64,000 bases of DNA from Vibrio rhodolitus (GCF_003350325.1 NZ_QLYZ01000014.1:1-64000), one strand, 5' to 3'. Shown: positions 1 to 9,348, counted from the stretch's first letter. Program-made: numbers and translations. The notes: a model not told the origin generated them from the sequence alone.

Positions 1-119
1 GTGGTACGGATAGTAGCAGTTGGATCACTGAGTAGGTGGTGGTAAGTGTTCTATGTGGATACGCGTGGTGATTTTGGATGTATACACTAGGCTGGGGTGC
101 AGTAGTCGGTGTGCGTGAG

Positions 120-175
120 GCGGGATGCAGGATGCGGAATGCGGGATGTGGGATGCGGGATGCGGGATGCGGGAT
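120..175. repeat. Tandem 7-bp repeat, eight units
   Basis: Eight consecutive units of consensus GCGGGAT, five of them exact and three with one change (GCAGGAT, GCGGAAT, GTGGGAT). It lies in the 280-bp non-coding stretch at the window edge, beyond the end of the GntR gene. Nothing else recognisable is present there apart from that gene's terminator. A simple-sequence tract of this kind may vary in copy number between strains. Confidence 0.85.
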
Positions 176-232
176 GGTATGACCCCATAAAAGTAGACAC
201 ATGGGGTTAATTCATTAGTTCAATACACAAAA

Positions 233-255
233 AAGCCCAACGCACTGCTGGGCTT
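233..255 (-). terminator. Rho-independent terminator of the GntR gene
   Basis: AAGCCCA and TGGGCTT form a 7-bp stem with a 9-nt loop. Read on the minus strand it is followed by a run of T. It lies 26 bp past the stop of the GntR gene. Confidence 0.8.
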
Positions 256-280
256 AGAAGTGAGGTGTGCTTGTTGCGGG

Positions 281-1012
281 TTAACGACTTTTTAGTATGT
301 CAGAAAAGACAACATGTAAATCGTTGGAGGCAAGGTGGCTATCCAAATTCAATTTAGAGCGGATATGGTTGATGTGCTCTTGCATCAGTGCCACTGCGTG
401 CTCACTGTCACCTGCTTCTATCGCATCAAGTAAGTTGGTATGTTCATCTTGCGAGCAGTTGGCGTGGTTGCCTGTCTCGTATTGGGCAATCAGTAGTGAG
501 GTTTGCGACACTAAGCTGCGTTGAAAAGCGAGCAGAGGCGTATTGTTTGCCATTTCAGCGAGTTGAATATGGAATTCGCCCGAGAGACGTAAACCTTTAC
601 CATAGTCGCCATTGTGGAAGGCTTGATTTTCTTCTTTCACCAATTGGCGACATTCCGCGAGTTTGGCTGGCGTCGCGTTAGTCACTGCTAACTCAGTGAT
701 CGCCAATTCAAGCACTTCACGCGCTTTAATGATCTGCTTCGCTTCATCTTTGGTCGGCGCAGCAACCATTGCTCCCTTATTCGGGCGAATACTCACCACG
801 TGCTCCATGGACAGTCTGAATAAAGCTCGGCGAATAATGGTACGGCTGACACCAAAGATTTCCGCGAGTGCTTCTTCGTTGAGTTTTGTTGCTGGTGGCA
901 AACGTTGCTCAAGGATGGCGTCAAAGATGTGGCAATAAACAACGTCGTCTTGGGTTTGTCCGGCGATTTTGGTTTTAATATTTTTCGCAACGGAGTTTTT
1001 TAGATTTGCCAT
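281..1012 (-). CDS. GntR-family regulator, FCD subfamily
   Basis: Transcription factor of 243 residues. An N-terminal winged helix-turn-helix (about residues 18-86, with the GVSRTIIRRAL recognition helix) is followed by an all-helical FCD ligand-binding domain (about 88-225). FCD regulators usually sense small carboxylic acids or sugar acids and often, in Vibrio and other proteobacteria, control neighbouring uptake or catabolic genes. The next gene on the same strand is afuC, but a strong terminator separates them, so this is a separate transcript. A TTGTATACAT sequence lies 57 bp upstream and resembles FCD-family operators, so autoregulation is plausible. The ligand cannot be told from sequence. 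The start codon has no strong Shine-Dalgarno. Confidence 0.85.
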   Translation of the reverse strand: MANLKNSVAKNIKTKIAGQTQDDVVYCHIFDAILEQRLPPATKLNEEALAEIFGVSRTIIRRALFRLSMEHVVSIRPNKGAMVAAPTKDEAKQIIKAREVLELAITELAVTNATPAKLAECRQLVKEENQAFHNGDYGKGLRLSGEFHIQLAEMANNTPLLAFQRSLVSQTSLLIAQYETGNHANCSQDEHTNLLDAIEAGDSEHAVALMQEHINHIRSKLNLDSHLASNDLHVVFSDILKSR

Positions 1013-1068
1013 AGGCGGCGTTCACTCTCAATAAATTCATTCCTTTTATAAAACAATCATACTTTACT

Positions 1069-1078
1069 TTGTATACAT
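1069..1078. promoter_or_regulatory. Possible GntR/FCD operator
   Basis: TTGTATACAT, nearly palindromic around GTATAC, lies upstream of the GntR gene. FCD-subfamily regulators commonly bind TTGTATACAA-like sites. The same 10-mer recurs inverted at 19888-19897, just before a chemoreceptor gene, and TGTATACA occurs at 79-86. The link to this regulator is inferred. Confidence 0.3.
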
Positions 1079-1173
1079 GTGGCTAGGAAGGCTTATGTTT
1101 TGCGACATTACGCTCATCTGTTTGATAACTTAAAAGTAACAACTTGTGAGAGCTTTGAATCAGATATAAAAAG

Positions 1174-1205
1174 GCCGCTTACAGAGGGATTTGGATGTAA
1201 GCGGC
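1174..1205 (-). terminator. Terminator of the afu operon
   Basis: GCCGCTTACA pairs perfectly with TGTAAGCGGC (10-bp stem). On the minus strand it is followed by CCTTTTTATA. It sits 34 bp past the afuC stop. Confidence 0.85.
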
Positions 1206-1238
1206 TATACCAATGGCAAGGTGTTAAAACGTAATAAC

Positions 1239-2300
1239 TTACTCTTTTGGCGCTTTAGGAAGTAAGAACACCCCGTTAGGGTTAATGGTTAAATAGGCAT
1301 GGTCAGCGTAGCTCGCATCGAATTGCGATGAGTTAAGTTGCAATAGCAACTCATGCCCTTGCCACTGCACCACCACTTCGTACATCGAGCCCATATACGC
1401 AAAGCTGCTCACTTGGCACTGCTGACAAGCGTCGCCGTCTTCAGTAAGTAAGATCGCCTCAGGTCGCACACCAATTTCGTAGTGACCAGCTTCAATATTA
1501 GCTACGTTGTCTTGGTTGGCTTTCAAGCGATAGCCGTGAATATCGATATATTCGCCATCGAACTCACCACTAAACATGTTGGCTTCACCCATGAAGTTCG
1601 CCATAAACATTGATGCAGGATGTTGATACAACTCTGTTGGTGTACCTTGCTGCATGATGTCACCATCTTTCATTACGATAACCGTATCAGACACTGCGAA
1701 CGCTTCCGCTTGGTCATGAGTCACGTAAAGTGAGGTGATATTAAAGCGCTGTTGCAGTTCACGGATGGTCTCACGCATATTGCGGCGCAAGTTAGCATCA
1801 AGGTTACTCAGCGGTTCGTCGAACAGTAGTACTTTCGGTTTGAGTACCAGCGCACGTGCAAGTGCGACACGCTGCTGCTGACCACCAGAGATTTGGTCAA
1901 CGTAGCGTTCGCCAAAACCTTCGAGATCGACCAGTTTTAGTGCGTCATTGACGCGTTGCTTGATCTCGGCTTTTTCCATCCCGAGCATTTTAAGACCATA
2001 GCCGACGTTATCCGCCAGTGACATGTGCGGGAAGAGGGCATAGGACTGAAACACCATACAGATATCGCGGTGTTGAATCGAAGTGTTAGTGACATCTTCA
2101 CCGTCGATAAAAATCTGTCCACTGGTTGGTTTCTCAAGACCCGCGACCAAACGCAATACCGTGGTTTTACCGCAACCAGAAGGACCTAATAGGGTGACGA
2201 GTGCGCCTTTTTTAATCTCAAGGTCTAAATCGCCGATAACGGTCTTATCCCCAAAGCGCTTGCAGACATTTTTAAGGACTACAAAGTTTTCTTTTTCCAT
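1239..2300 (-). CDS. afuC: ABC transporter ATPase AfuC
   Basis: ATPase subunit of a binding-protein-dependent importer, 353 residues. Visible motifs are Walker [10 protein letters not shown] (39-47), Q-loop VFQ (83-85), signature SGGQQQR from 138, Walker B LLFDEP (158-163), and a C-terminal TOBE-like regulatory domain from about residue 270. The family is usually annotated as Fe(III) transport (FbpC/AfuC). In Actinobacillus and other pathogens, however, AfuABC was shown to import hexose and heptulose phosphates. Position directly after uhpABC favours the phosphosugar role. It is the last gene of the operon, 18 bp after afuB, and is followed by a strong terminator. Confidence 0.88.
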   Translation of the reverse strand: MEKENFVVLKNVCKRFGDKTVIGDLDLEIKKGALVTLLGPSGCGKTTVLRLVAGLEKPTSGQIFIDGEDVTNTSIQHRDICMVFQSYALFPHMSLADNVGYGLKMLGMEKAEIKQRVNDALKLVDLEGFGERYVDQISGGQQQRVALARALVLKPKVLLFDEPLSNLDANLRRNMRETIRELQQRFNITSLYVTHDQAEAFAVSDTVIVMKDGDIMQQGTPTELYQHPASMFMANFMGEANMFSGEFDGEYIDIHGYRLKANQDNVANIEAGHYEIGVRPEAILLTEDGDACQQCQVSSFAYMGSMYEVVVQWQGHELLLQLNSSQFDASYADHAYLTINPNGVFLLPKAPKE

Positions 2301-2318
2301 GAGTTATATCTCCAATTG

Positions 2319-4403
2319 CTACTCTTGGTTATTGGCTTTGGAACGCGAGACGCGCGCTTCACCGACAAGAAAATCAAAAATTAAAATAATGGCTAACATG
2401 ACAACAATCAGAATTGAGCCATAGGCGATGGCAATGCCGTATTCACCATCCTCAACACGGTTAAGAATGTATGAGGTTGCGACGCGAGTTTCTGGGGTCA
2501 CCAAGAAAATGATCGCACTGACGGTCGTCATCGCGCGCACAAAGCTAAACACCAGTGTGGATAGAATCGCTGGGCGCAGTAGCGGTAATAGAATATGCGT
2601 AATGGTTTTGAGCGAGTTGGCGCGCAGACTGAGCGAGGCCTCATCCAGCGCTTTATCAAGTTGACCAAGCCCTGCAATCCCCGAACGAATACCGACAGGT
2701 ACGTTACGCATTACCATTGAAATCACCACGATGGCAGCGGTACCAGTTAGATACATGGGCGCATCGTTAAACGCTAAGATGTATGACACACCTGCTACCG
2801 TACCTGGGACAGCAAAACAAAGCATAGTGGCAAATTCGATAACCTTCTTACCATGGAACTGCTGACGCACCACGATGTAAGCGATAAGCAGACCAAAGAA
2901 AGCGGTCAGTGGCGCGGCGACGCCTGCGTAAATCATGGTAGTGATAAGCGATGGCCATGCACCTTCACTAAAGCCACTGCCGAATAGGTTGAGGTAGTTA
3001 GCGAACGTTAAGCTGTAATCCACCCCCCAGTTCACGGTGAAGCTGCCGTAGAAGATGCTGCCGTAAAGTAGGATGTTGAATGCCATCCAGAAGTAGAGCA
3101 AACCTGATACGGTGTGTTTTAAGGTCGTTGGCAATGGCTGTACGTCACCACGGTATGACTTACCCGAAATCGTCACGTATGAGCGTTTACCAATCCAGAG
3201 GTATTGAACAACGAAGATCGCTAATGAGAACAACAGTAGAACTGCGCCAAGCGTACTTGCTGAAGCATAGTCGAGCTGCGCACCGGCAATGTAGAAGTAG
3301 ATTTGTGTCGCCAGTACGTCAAAGCTGCCGCCAAGGACTAATGGGTTACTAAAGTCAGCCAGTGACTGAACAAAAATAATCAAGAAGCTGTTGGCTAACG
3401 CCGGTTTAAGCAGCGGCATCACTATCTTGAAGAAAGTCTGATAGCGGTTGGCACGCAGAGTGTAAGACGCTTCTTCTAATGATGGATGCAATGATTTCAT
3501 CGCGCCATCTAAGATCATAAATGACATCGGAGCAAACGCCAGCACTTGTGCCAGCCAAATCCCGGTAAAGCCATACAACCAGTTAGTTTGTTGTAAGCCA
3601 AACCAGTCAACCATCAGTTCAGTAATATAGCCGGAACGACCGAGCATCAAGGTTACACCCAGACCGACCACAAATGGTGGGGTAACAATAGGTAAAATTG
3701 AGAAAATACGCGCAATGAATGCACTGCGTTCCGCAATACGTGTGGTGTAAATAGCGAAAATCAAGCCAAAGAAGGTCGCACCAATACCTACCGCAACACC
3801 CAGACCAACCGAGTTAAATATGATGCGGATGATGTGAGAGCTGCTAAGAATATCGACAAACTGCCAGGCAACAAAGTTACCCATGTCATCTTCGAACATT
3901 GGCACGAAGATGGCGAAGCTAGGGTAGATGATAAAGACAGTGATGAGCAAAATGATCGAAATCAGCGAGCCAATAACAAAGACATCACCGCCAAGGTATT
4001 CCAAGCGAGAGAAGGCGAGAGTCATCACTGCGCCAAGCACGATAAACAGGGCGATGGTCGCATATCCCATCCCTTGTCCGGTGTACCAAGATGAGATGAC
4101 CACAAACAACATACAAAATGCCGAATAGCCAATATCAAATTGATGGCGAAGTTTGGCGTATTTGTTTTGCGCTTGAATCGGGCGCAGCAACAAGACTGCA
4201 GGTAGGGCGAACCATAACCACGAAATATTTAAACTGCTCCAACCCATGGCAGCACGAAACTCATCGGAAGTTGAGTCGAGCAATCCATAGTCGAGAGCGA
4301 AAACAGGAAGAAGGACGAAAGCTACTACTAAGCTCACTAGCCAGTAAAATACTGGATCGCGCTTAGTAGATTCAGGGCTAATGTGCGCGGTGAGTTCGTT
4401 CAT
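2319..4403 (-). CDS. afuB: ABC transporter permease AfuB, two-domain
   Basis: Inner-membrane permease of 694 residues made of two fused permease halves, as in FbpB/AfuB proteins. Each half carries an EAA-type cytoplasmic loop that docks on the ATPase (EEASYTLRANRYQTF and DEASLSLRANSLKTI). The first half is preceded by several extra membrane segments. It forms the channel through which the cargo bound by AfuA enters. A stable hairpin lies in the 63-bp gap from afuA, so afuB is probably made in smaller amounts than the binding protein. Assignment to sugar phosphate rather than iron rests on the uhpABC neighbourhood. Confidence 0.88.
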   Translation of the reverse strand: MNELTAHISPESTKRDPVFYWLVSLVVAFVLLPVFALDYGLLDSTSDEFRAAMGWSSLNISWLWFALPAVLLLRPIQAQNKYAKLRHQFDIGYSAFCMLFVVISSWYTGQGMGYATIALFIVLGAVMTLAFSRLEYLGGDVFVIGSLISIILLITVFIIYPSFAIFVPMFEDDMGNFVAWQFVDILSSSHIIRIIFNSVGLGVAVGIGATFFGLIFAIYTTRIAERSAFIARIFSILPIVTPPFVVGLGVTLMLGRSGYITELMVDWFGLQQTNWLYGFTGIWLAQVLAFAPMSFMILDGAMKSLHPSLEEASYTLRANRYQTFFKIVMPLLKPALANSFLIIFVQSLADFSNPLVLGGSFDVLATQIYFYIAGAQLDYASASTLGAVLLLFSLAIFVVQYLWIGKRSYVTISGKSYRGDVQPLPTTLKHTVSGLLYFWMAFNILLYGSIFYGSFTVNWGVDYSLTFANYLNLFGSGFSEGAWPSLITTMIYAGVAAPLTAFFGLLIAYIVVRQQFHGKKVIEFATMLCFAVPGTVAGVSYILAFNDAPMYLTGTAAIVVISMVMRNVPVGIRSGIAGLGQLDKALDEASLSLRANSLKTITHILLPLLRPAILSTLVFSFVRAMTTVSAIIFLVTPETRVATSYILNRVEDGEYGIAIAYGSILIVVMLAIILIFDFLVGEARVSRSKANNQE

Positions 4404-4431
4404 AATAAATACCTAGATTCATGAGCGAGTA

Positions 4432-4455
4432 GGGTGATGGCGAATACCATCACCC
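4432..4455 (-). promoter_or_regulatory. Intercistronic hairpin between afuA and afuB
   Basis: GGGTGATGG and CCATCACCC form a perfect 9-bp stem around a 6-nt loop in the afuA-afuB gap. No U-run follows. Hairpins at this point in ABC operons commonly protect the upstream binding-protein message from 3' decay, giving more SBP than permease. Confidence 0.65.
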
Positions 4456-4466
4456 ACACAGTTGGA

Positions 4467-5501
4467 TTATTGACCCATCTTGACGACGTTAACCCACTTG
4501 TTGATCAAGCGTTTACGTTCGTCTGATGAACCATATGTCTCCATGTCGTAGTCAATGAGCTCAAGCGTGTTTGGATCAAGAGCGTTTGGTGACTGTTCTG
4601 CGGTTGTATTGGTTAAGATTTGGAAAGATTTACCTTTTTTCCATGCAGTTTCCTGACCTTCTTTCGATAGTACAAAATCAAGGAACTTCTGTGCGTTGTC
4701 TAGGTTACGCGCACCTTTGATGATACTCACACCACCAATTTCGTAGCCGGTACCTTCACAAGGTGAGATCAGCTCAAGTGGTGCACCTTTTGATTGCTCT
4801 AGAGAGTAGTCGTGTAAGAAGCCGATACCGATAGCCACTTCGCCACGCGCTGCGTTACGAGAAGGGGTAACACCAGATTTGGTGTACTGAGAAACGTTTT
4901 TGTCTAGATCTTTAAAGTAGTTAAACGCTTTGTCTTCATCCCATAGCTGGATAAAGGTTGCGAGCGCAGTATAAGCAGTACCAGAGCTTTGTGGGTCCGA
5001 GATTTGGATTTCACCGGCGTATTCTGGCTTGGTTAGGTCGCTCCAACAGCGTGGAATTTCAAGCCCCTTTTCTGCCAAGCGGTCTTTATTGACACCAAAG
5101 CCAAGAATACCCATGTAAACTGCCGAAGAGTAGTTGCCCTTGCGTTTGGCTGGATCTTTGAAGTCATCCATGATGAATTCAAGTTGAGGAGATTTGTAAG
5201 CGTGTAACAGATCCATCTCACCACCTTGAGATTGAGGATCGAGTGTACCGCCATACCATACGTCTGCACGTGGGTTCTTCTTCTCAGCGTCGATTTTCGC
5301 CAAGGTACTGCCAGAACCGTTACGGACAAATGATGTTTTTACATCGTATTTTTCAGAGAAAGCTTTGGTTGCTGCTTCACACATAGCATTGGTCGCACTG
5401 CAGTAAACGACCAAGCGACCATCTGCCATGGCTTGCGGAGCTGCCATTGCCGCACCAAGGATGCAGGCTGAGAGTAAGCTGCGTTTTGTTCCAACTTTCA
5501 T
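4467..5501 (-). CDS. afuA: Periplasmic binding protein AfuA
   Basis: Solute-binding protein of 344 residues. The start at 5501 is chosen because AGAGGAA precedes it and it gives a clean signal peptide ending at QAMADG; an upstream in-frame extension of 20 residues lacks both. The mature protein is a two-lobed type of the FbpA/AfuA family. The adjacent tyrosine pair typical of Fe(III)-binding FbpA proteins is not evident, while FLHDYS and CEGTGYE in the second lobe fit a polar phosphosugar site. In Actinobacillus, AfuA binds glucose-6-phosphate, fructose-6-phosphate and sedoheptulose-7-phosphate. First of the afuABC genes, 79 bp after uhpC on the same strand. Confidence 0.85.
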   Translation of the reverse strand: MKVGTKRSLLSACILGAAMAAPQAMADGRLVVYCSATNAMCEAATKAFSEKYDVKTSFVRNGSGSTLAKIDAEKKNPRADVWYGGTLDPQSQGGEMDLLHAYKSPQLEFIMDDFKDPAKRKGNYSSAVYMGILGFGVNKDRLAEKGLEIPRCWSDLTKPEYAGEIQISDPQSSGTAYTALATFIQLWDEDKAFNYFKDLDKNVSQYTKSGVTPSRNAARGEVAIGIGFLHDYSLEQSKGAPLELISPCEGTGYEIGGVSIIKGARNLDNAQKFLDFVLSKEGQETAWKKGKSFQILTNTTAEQSPNALDPNTLELIDYDMETYGSSDERKRLINKWVNVVKMGQ

Positions 5502-5580
5502 GTTATTTCCTCTTGTTGTATCCAACTGTAGGGTTGGTAAGTCCTTGCGGTATAAAAACAACGAGAGGGAATTTATTAAG

Positions 5581-6882
5581 TTAGGTTATGGCTATCCCTG
5601 CCCGTTGCTGAGCTTTAACAAAAGGAAGGATCAACAAGCCAATTAGTGCTGCCGAGAGCGTAATTACGCTGAAAAATCCTTCCCAGTTAAACTGGTCAAT
5701 TATGAGTGCGAGTGGGTAACCCGCTAGCGCAGCACCAATGTAGGCAAATAGACCTACAAAGCCTGTCGCGGTGCCAGCCGCATCTTTGTGTGAACACTCC
5801 GCCGCGGCCATACCAATCATCATTTGTGGACCAAAGACAAAGAAACCAATCGCAAAAAAACAGCCTGACAAAATGATGAAATTATCTAGTGGGGTGAGCC
5901 ATAACGCGGCAACAGAAACAAAGATCCCCAGTGCGAACAACAAAATCATTGGTGCACGATTACCGTGGAAGAATTTGTCTGAACCCCAGCCACCAAACAG
6001 CGAGCCAAGAAATCCTCCAATTTCAAACATGGCGACCACGCCATTGGCGCTAAACAACTGGTATTGGTGGCGTTGGGTTAGGTAGAGGTTGCCCCAATCA
6101 TTGATTGCAATGCGTACCACATATACCAGCAAGTAAGAGCTGCACAGTAACCAAATGTATTTGTTGCCCAGTACATAGGTTTTTACTACTTGCCAAAATG
6201 GCAGCCCTTTACCTTCCGTCTCGTGCACTTTTTCCAGTTGGTCATCTCGCCATTCGCCAACGGTAGGTAACCCCATCGAACTAGGCTTATCTCGCAAGCG
6301 AAAACAAAGCACTATCCCCACTAAAACTGCCAATGAGCCGGGAAGAATAAAGCCAAAGCGCCAGCCCCAAGTGACAGCGGCGAAACCGATACTGATTGGA
6401 ATGATCGCGCCACTTAAGTTGTGGCAAGTGTTCCAAATTGACCACCAAAAGCCCCGTTCAGAACGTGAGTACCAACTGGTGAGCAACTTGGCACACGGTG
6501 GCCATCCCCAACCCTGAAACAACGCGTTCAATGTCCAAAGCACCGCGAAGGCAAACAGGGAAGAGCTCAAACCAAAAGCAATATTGATAACGCCGGTAAA
6601 GATCAGCCCAAGCCCCATAAAATAAGCAGGCTTGGTCTGGTCACTTACCATGCCAGAGAGAAATTTAGACACGCCATAAGTGATGTAAAAAAGCGTTCCC
6701 AAAATACCAATATCAGCCGTGTCTAAGCCTAAATCGGTGATCATACTTGGCATCGCAAAGTTCAGGCTCTTGCGAGTAAAGTAGAAAACGCCGTAGCCAA
6801 CATACATCACCATCATCAAGTGAAGCCGCCAGTAACGGTACGTTTCGTCAATCTGATTTAGGTTTTTGTTCGCTGTTAACAC
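5581..6882 (-). CDS. uhpC: Hexose-phosphate sensor UhpC (MFS fold)
   Basis: Membrane protein of the organophosphate:phosphate antiporter family with about 12 membrane segments. The GTG start at 6882 is chosen because AAGGAG lies about 8 nt upstream; the resulting N-terminus, with the YRYWRLHL and YFTRKSLN motifs, matches enterobacterial UhpC. In the known system UhpC senses external glucose-6-phosphate and signals through UhpB to UhpA. It follows uhpB by 86 bp; that gap holds a palindrome and a possible promoter. No uhpT gene follows; afuABC takes its place. A transporter role (GlpT/UhpT-like) is the alternative, but gene order favours the sensor. Confidence 0.85.
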   Translation of the reverse strand: MLTANKNLNQIDETYRYWRLHLMMVMYVGYGVFYFTRKSLNFAMPSMITDLGLDTADIGILGTLFYITYGVSKFLSGMVSDQTKPAYFMGLGLIFTGVINIAFGLSSSLFAFAVLWTLNALFQGWGWPPCAKLLTSWYSRSERGFWWSIWNTCHNLSGAIIPISIGFAAVTWGWRFGFILPGSLAVLVGIVLCFRLRDKPSSMGLPTVGEWRDDQLEKVHETEGKGLPFWQVVKTYVLGNKYIWLLCSSYLLVYVVRIAINDWGNLYLTQRHQYQLFSANGVVAMFEIGGFLGSLFGGWGSDKFFHGNRAPMILLFALGIFVSVAALWLTPLDNFIILSGCFFAIGFFVFGPQMMIGMAAAECSHKDAAGTATGFVGLFAYIGAALAGYPLALIIDQFNWEGFFSVITLSAALIGLLILPFVKAQQRAGIAIT

Positions 6883-6954
6883 GAGCTCCTCTCCTTGGCA
6901 TGAAAGAATGGTAACCAAGCCATAACTGAAATGAATTGGACGGTTTTATATATC

Positions 6955-6973
6955 ACTAGGAAAATTTCCTAGT
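6955..6973. promoter_or_regulatory. 19-bp palindrome upstream of uhpC
   Basis: ACTAGGAAA and TTTCCTAGT are perfect inverted arms around a single central A. The sequence overlaps the uhpB stop and lies 73 bp upstream of the uhpC start. On the minus strand TATATAAAA follows a few bases later and could be a -10 region, which would put the palindrome over the -35. It is a candidate UhpA operator for uhpC-afuABC; the factor is inferred. Confidence 0.45.
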
Positions 6974-8573
6974 TTGGCGGAGGTGTTTTGTGTTTTGTGG
7001 GTAAGTTAACAAATATTCGGCTACCCAATGAGTTAGAAGTGATGCTCATGGTGCCACCGAGCGCACTAATTCGCTCTTCAATGCCTTTTAAGCCCTGTCC
7101 TTTGAGTCGCCAGTTATCAGGCAGACCAATGCCGTTGTCCCGCAGTTCGAGACTAAAGCGATCGCCTGGTACTAATGACAGTTGCACTTGAGTCGCCTCT
7201 GCGTGCTTACAGGTGTTATTCAGTAGCTCTTGCACGATGCGGTAGAGGGTTACCGCAGTAATGTCATCGAGACGGTCGGCAAAGATGCCAAAATTGAGGC
7301 GGAAATCGATGCCGCGTTCATCAAAGCGCATTTCTGCTGCCAGTTGGCGAATGGCACTCTCGAGCCCGAGTTCATCGAGTGCGTGAGGACGAAGCTGCTT
7401 AAGCAGTTGCCGAGTGGAATTGTGAATTCGCAGAGCGAGTTCATTAGTGGTATTGGCGATGTTGATCTGCTGTTCGTCTTTAGCAAGCCGTTTGGTCAGC
7501 ATCGACTGAATTTGAATCGCAGTAATGTTTTGCCCGATTTCATCATGCAGCTCACGGGCAACCGATTTGCGAATGTCTTCTTCTACGTGAACCAATTGTC
7601 TGGCTAACTGTTGTTTGCTTGCCAGCTCTTGCTCCAACTTTTTATTAGCTCGGTGAAGTTGCTGGGCGAGGAAGTACTGCCTGCTGATGGCAATACCTAG
7701 CCCCAAGCCAATCAGAGCCTGAGTTGAGATAAAAGTTTGCAGTTCTAAATCACTACCAAATGACCCGGTTACTTGGCGCGCCGTAGCAAGCAGAATACTG
7801 TTCATCACGCTAGCAAGCACGCCACCTTGCCAGCCATAGCGATAAGCCATAAAGATGTTAGGCAATAAGAAGATCAGTAGTGCCAATGGTTTCATCTGCT
7901 CAAGTAGGGTGAGCTCAGTAAACAGACCAATGGCGAAAAAGAGTAGACACCAGACTAATGCCGAAGCACGTAACGACACTTCTTGATGAATTAAAGTTGG
8001 CGTGAGCGGTTGCCATACTTGGCGTAATAGGTAGTCGTAAACCAGATAGAAAAAAGGAGCAAGTAAGATGCCGCCTGTAAGCGCCGCGATGCCGCCTTTG
8101 AAGGAATAAAGTGCACCAAGCCCAATGGGTTTGGTGAGCAGCAGTAAAGCAATTGCGCAAGCCAGTGCGTAAGTGACGACTAACCCACATAGGGCAAGCA
8201 GGCGTTGCCAATAGATTTGTAACGGTCGCCAAATGGTTTGGAAAACGACCGCAATCGCGTGGTTAAAACAGGTAAACAGAATCAGTAGATAACCGTAAAG
8301 CGGCTCGCCAGTGAGCTTAATTAAACTCCACACCAGTAGGATTTCAGCCATGGTGAACCAAGGCCACAACTTGCGTGTGGTTAGGGTATAAATGGTGAGT
8401 TTAAAGCCAGTTGGCAGTAATAAGCCTGCTAACAGAATGTCGTGGGAAAGGTAAAGGCTGACATTCCATAAGCAGAACCAACAGATCACATAACCCAGAA
8501 TGGCAAAAGTGTAACTAAAACCGTGGGTTAAAATCAGTTTTGGTAAATGTTGCCGCCGCGCTAGTTCGCTCAT
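6969..8573 (-). CDS. uhpB: Sensor histidine kinase UhpB
   Basis: Kinase of 534 residues. The N-terminal 300 residues are a MASE1-like membrane domain with about eight hydrophobic segments. A coiled-coil linker follows (about 305-330), then a HisKA_3 dimerisation domain with the phospho-acceptor His343 in ARELHDEIGQ, and an HATPase with N-box QELLNNTCKHA and G-box DNGIGLP. In the E. coli system UhpB is controlled by UhpC and phosphorylates UhpA. The start overlaps the uhpA stop by 4 bp, so the two are translationally coupled. All catalytic motifs are present. Confidence 0.9.
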   Translation of the reverse strand: MSELARRQHLPKLILTHGFSYTFAILGYVICWFCLWNVSLYLSHDILLAGLLLPTGFKLTIYTLTTRKLWPWFTMAEILLVWSLIKLTGEPLYGYLLILFTCFNHAIAVVFQTIWRPLQIYWQRLLALCGLVVTYALACAIALLLLTKPIGLGALYSFKGGIAALTGGILLAPFFYLVYDYLLRQVWQPLTPTLIHQEVSLRASALVWCLLFFAIGLFTELTLLEQMKPLALLIFLLPNIFMAYRYGWQGGVLASVMNSILLATARQVTGSFGSDLELQTFISTQALIGLGLGIAISRQYFLAQQLHRANKKLEQELASKQQLARQLVHVEEDIRKSVARELHDEIGQNITAIQIQSMLTKRLAKDEQQINIANTTNELALRIHNSTRQLLKQLRPHALDELGLESAIRQLAAEMRFDERGIDFRLNFGIFADRLDDITAVTLYRIVQELLNNTCKHAEATQVQLSLVPGDRFSLELRDNGIGLPDNWRLKGQGLKGIEERISALGGTMSITSNSLGSRIFVNLPTKHKTPPPN

Positions 8574-9205
8574 ACAACTTCATCACTCAGCAATTTGTGC
8601 TGCAGGGCAAAGCGAATCAGATCAACGTTATTGGTGAGATTTAGCTTACTCAAAATATTGGCACGATGAACATGAATGGTTTTGTGGCTGATCGAGAGTT
8701 TATTGCCGACCTCTTTAACATCGAGTCCCTGAATTAAATGATCAAATACTTCACGTTCGCGCTTAGTCAGTTCTTTAAGTACCGAAGGCGAAGAGGAGGC
8801 GTTACTCAGATTGATGAGTGCGTCGGTACATAAATAGTGATCGCCTGACGCAACTTTGCGAATAGCGGTGACTAACTCTTCAGGTCCGCAGCGCTTTGAT
8901 AAATAGCCAAACGCGCCGACCTCAATCGCTTTACTCACAAATGAAGCGGAATCATAAATGCTAAGAATAATCGCTTTGAGATCAGGCTGTTTTTTGCGCA
9001 GTTTCTCTAATAGAACTAAACCACTTTCATCCGGCATTGAGATATCAATTACCGCGACGTCAATATTGGATGCCGATAACACGCGATAGGCTTCATGTGC
9101 GTTATCAAATTCACTGTGGATTTTTATGTCTGGCTCACATGCCAACAACTGCGCAAAACCTGAGCGAACCATAATATGGTCATCGACAAGAGAGACTGAA
9201 ATCAT
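8570..9205 (-). CDS. uhpA: Response regulator UhpA
   Basis: NarL/FixJ-type response regulator of 211 residues. The receiver has the acidic pair D8-D9, phospho-acceptor Asp54 (VIDISMP) and Lys104. The C-terminal LuxR-type helix-turn-helix spans about 145-205 (LTKREREVFDHL...). A Shine-Dalgarno AAGGATG precedes the ATG. It is first in the minus-strand operon uhpA-uhpB-uhpC-afuABC. Its expected output in E. coli is uhpT; here the only transporter genes downstream are afuABC, so they are the natural target. Confidence 0.9.
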   Translation of the reverse strand: MISVSLVDDHIMVRSGFAQLLACEPDIKIHSEFDNAHEAYRVLSASNIDVAVIDISMPDESGLVLLEKLRKKQPDLKAIILSIYDSASFVSKAIEVGAFGYLSKRCGPEELVTAIRKVASGDHYLCTDALINLSNASSSPSVLKELTKREREVFDHLIQGLDVKEVGNKLSISHKTIHVHRANILSKLNLTNNVDLIRFALQHKLLSDEVV

Positions 9206-9348
9206 AGCGACATCCTTGATGGGAACGCTTGATGATTACAAATCTCTCAATATGTTTCAAAATCTTAATACGAGTCTGTGACTTCGCTCTAGTATTGATT
9301 GTGTGAAATATTTCTATATTTTTTAGTGGTTTACTTGATTTGTGTAAA

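Noticed and set aside
7230..7607. 125-codon plus-strand frame inside uhpB
   Set aside because: Antisense shadow; the kinase H-box and N-box lie in the minus-strand reading.
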